From an uncultured Garciella sp. (GTDB taxonomy: Bacteria; Bacillota; Clostridia; Eubacteriales; Garciellaceae): a stretch of 14,437 bases of DNA. This document shows positions 14,366 through 14,437 of this stretch, piece after piece. Where the stretch lies: positions 1 to 14,437 of the forward strand of contig USMD01000049.1 of assembly GCA_900555725.1 (NCBI GenBank), in the 5' to 3' direction. Numbering within the stretch: position 1 is the first letter of the stretch; each line of letters starts with the position of its first letter. The notes under the pieces were generated by a model. The model was not told the origin of the DNA and did no database searches. It was given only the letters and a program-made list of their open reading frames with translations. Both the position numbers and the translations under genes were made by a program.

Positions 14366-14437
14366 TGTCGCCGCAAGGAGACAAAGAATTGATCTTTGAA
14401 AATAGAACAGTGTAAGGAAAAAAGGCAACCTTAATTC
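14366..14437 (+). promoter_or_regulatory. rRNA operon leader with boxA-like antitermination site (16S gene lies beyond the window)
   Basis: TGATCTTTGAAAA (14390-14402) matches the boxA-like TTCTTTGAAAAC element found in Firmicute rRNA leaders shortly before 16S. The following AATAGAACAG and AAGGCAACCTTAATTC are leader-type sequence. No part of 16S (such as AGAGTTTGATC) is reached. The window probably ends where assembly broke at the repeated rRNA operon. Confidence 0.85.

Noticed and set aside
1..14437. CRISPR arrays, tRNA genes or an origin (DnaA-box cluster)
   Set aside because: No regularly spaced repeats, no tRNA cloverleaf and no cluster of TTATCCACA-type boxes was seen. The origin probably lies upstream of the missing dnaA-dnaN.

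Overview
The window looks like the start of a contig from a low-GC, anaerobic-type Firmicute of the class Clostridia, possibly an Alkaliphilus/Natronincola-like relative. The evidence is the oriC-proximal order yaaA-recF-remB-gyrB-gyrA, strong AGGAGG-type ribosome binding sites, AT-rich intergenic DNA, and a consensus promoter plus leader of an rRNA operon at the right end. The genus is inference from gene order and protein style, not from a database match.

Layout. Bases 1-39 are not genomic: they are an Illumina Nextera (Tn5) adapter with part of an index. Positions 175-6414 hold the replication/topology block on the + strand: yaaA (S4-domain protein), recF, remB (DUF370), gyrB and gyrA, closed by a hairpin at 6419-6466. 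dnaN, normally just upstream, is cut off by the contig end. A monocistronic rpe (ribulose-phosphate 3-epimerase, 6643-7290) follows. Its stop codon lies inside a perfect 36-bp palindrome. Then come about 500 bases with no intact gene.

Positions 7814-13840 form a sugar-utilisation cassette. A DeoR-type repressor (minus strand) is divergent from a + strand operon: class II ketose-(bis)phosphate aldolase, separate fructose-family PTS IIA, IIB and IIC subunits, and a cupin D-lyxose isomerase. A good terminator follows, then a xylulokinase-type FGGY kinase. The isomerase, kinase and rpe could form D-lyxose -> D-xylulose -> xylulose-5-P -> ribulose-5-P. The PTS and aldolase would handle a sugar phosphorylated during uptake. 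No ketose-1-phosphate kinase (PfkB/FruK type) is present, so the aldolase either relies on a kinase encoded elsewhere or splits a ketose-1-phosphate directly.

The last 600 bases carry a perfect 32-bp palindrome, a short unidentified open frame, a 5' remnant of an IS30-family transposase, and a textbook rRNA promoter (TTGACA-17-TATAAT) with a boxA-like leader. The 16S gene itself should begin just past the window. In several Clostridia an rRNA operon lies close behind gyrA, so rpe and the sugar cassette may have been inserted between the two.
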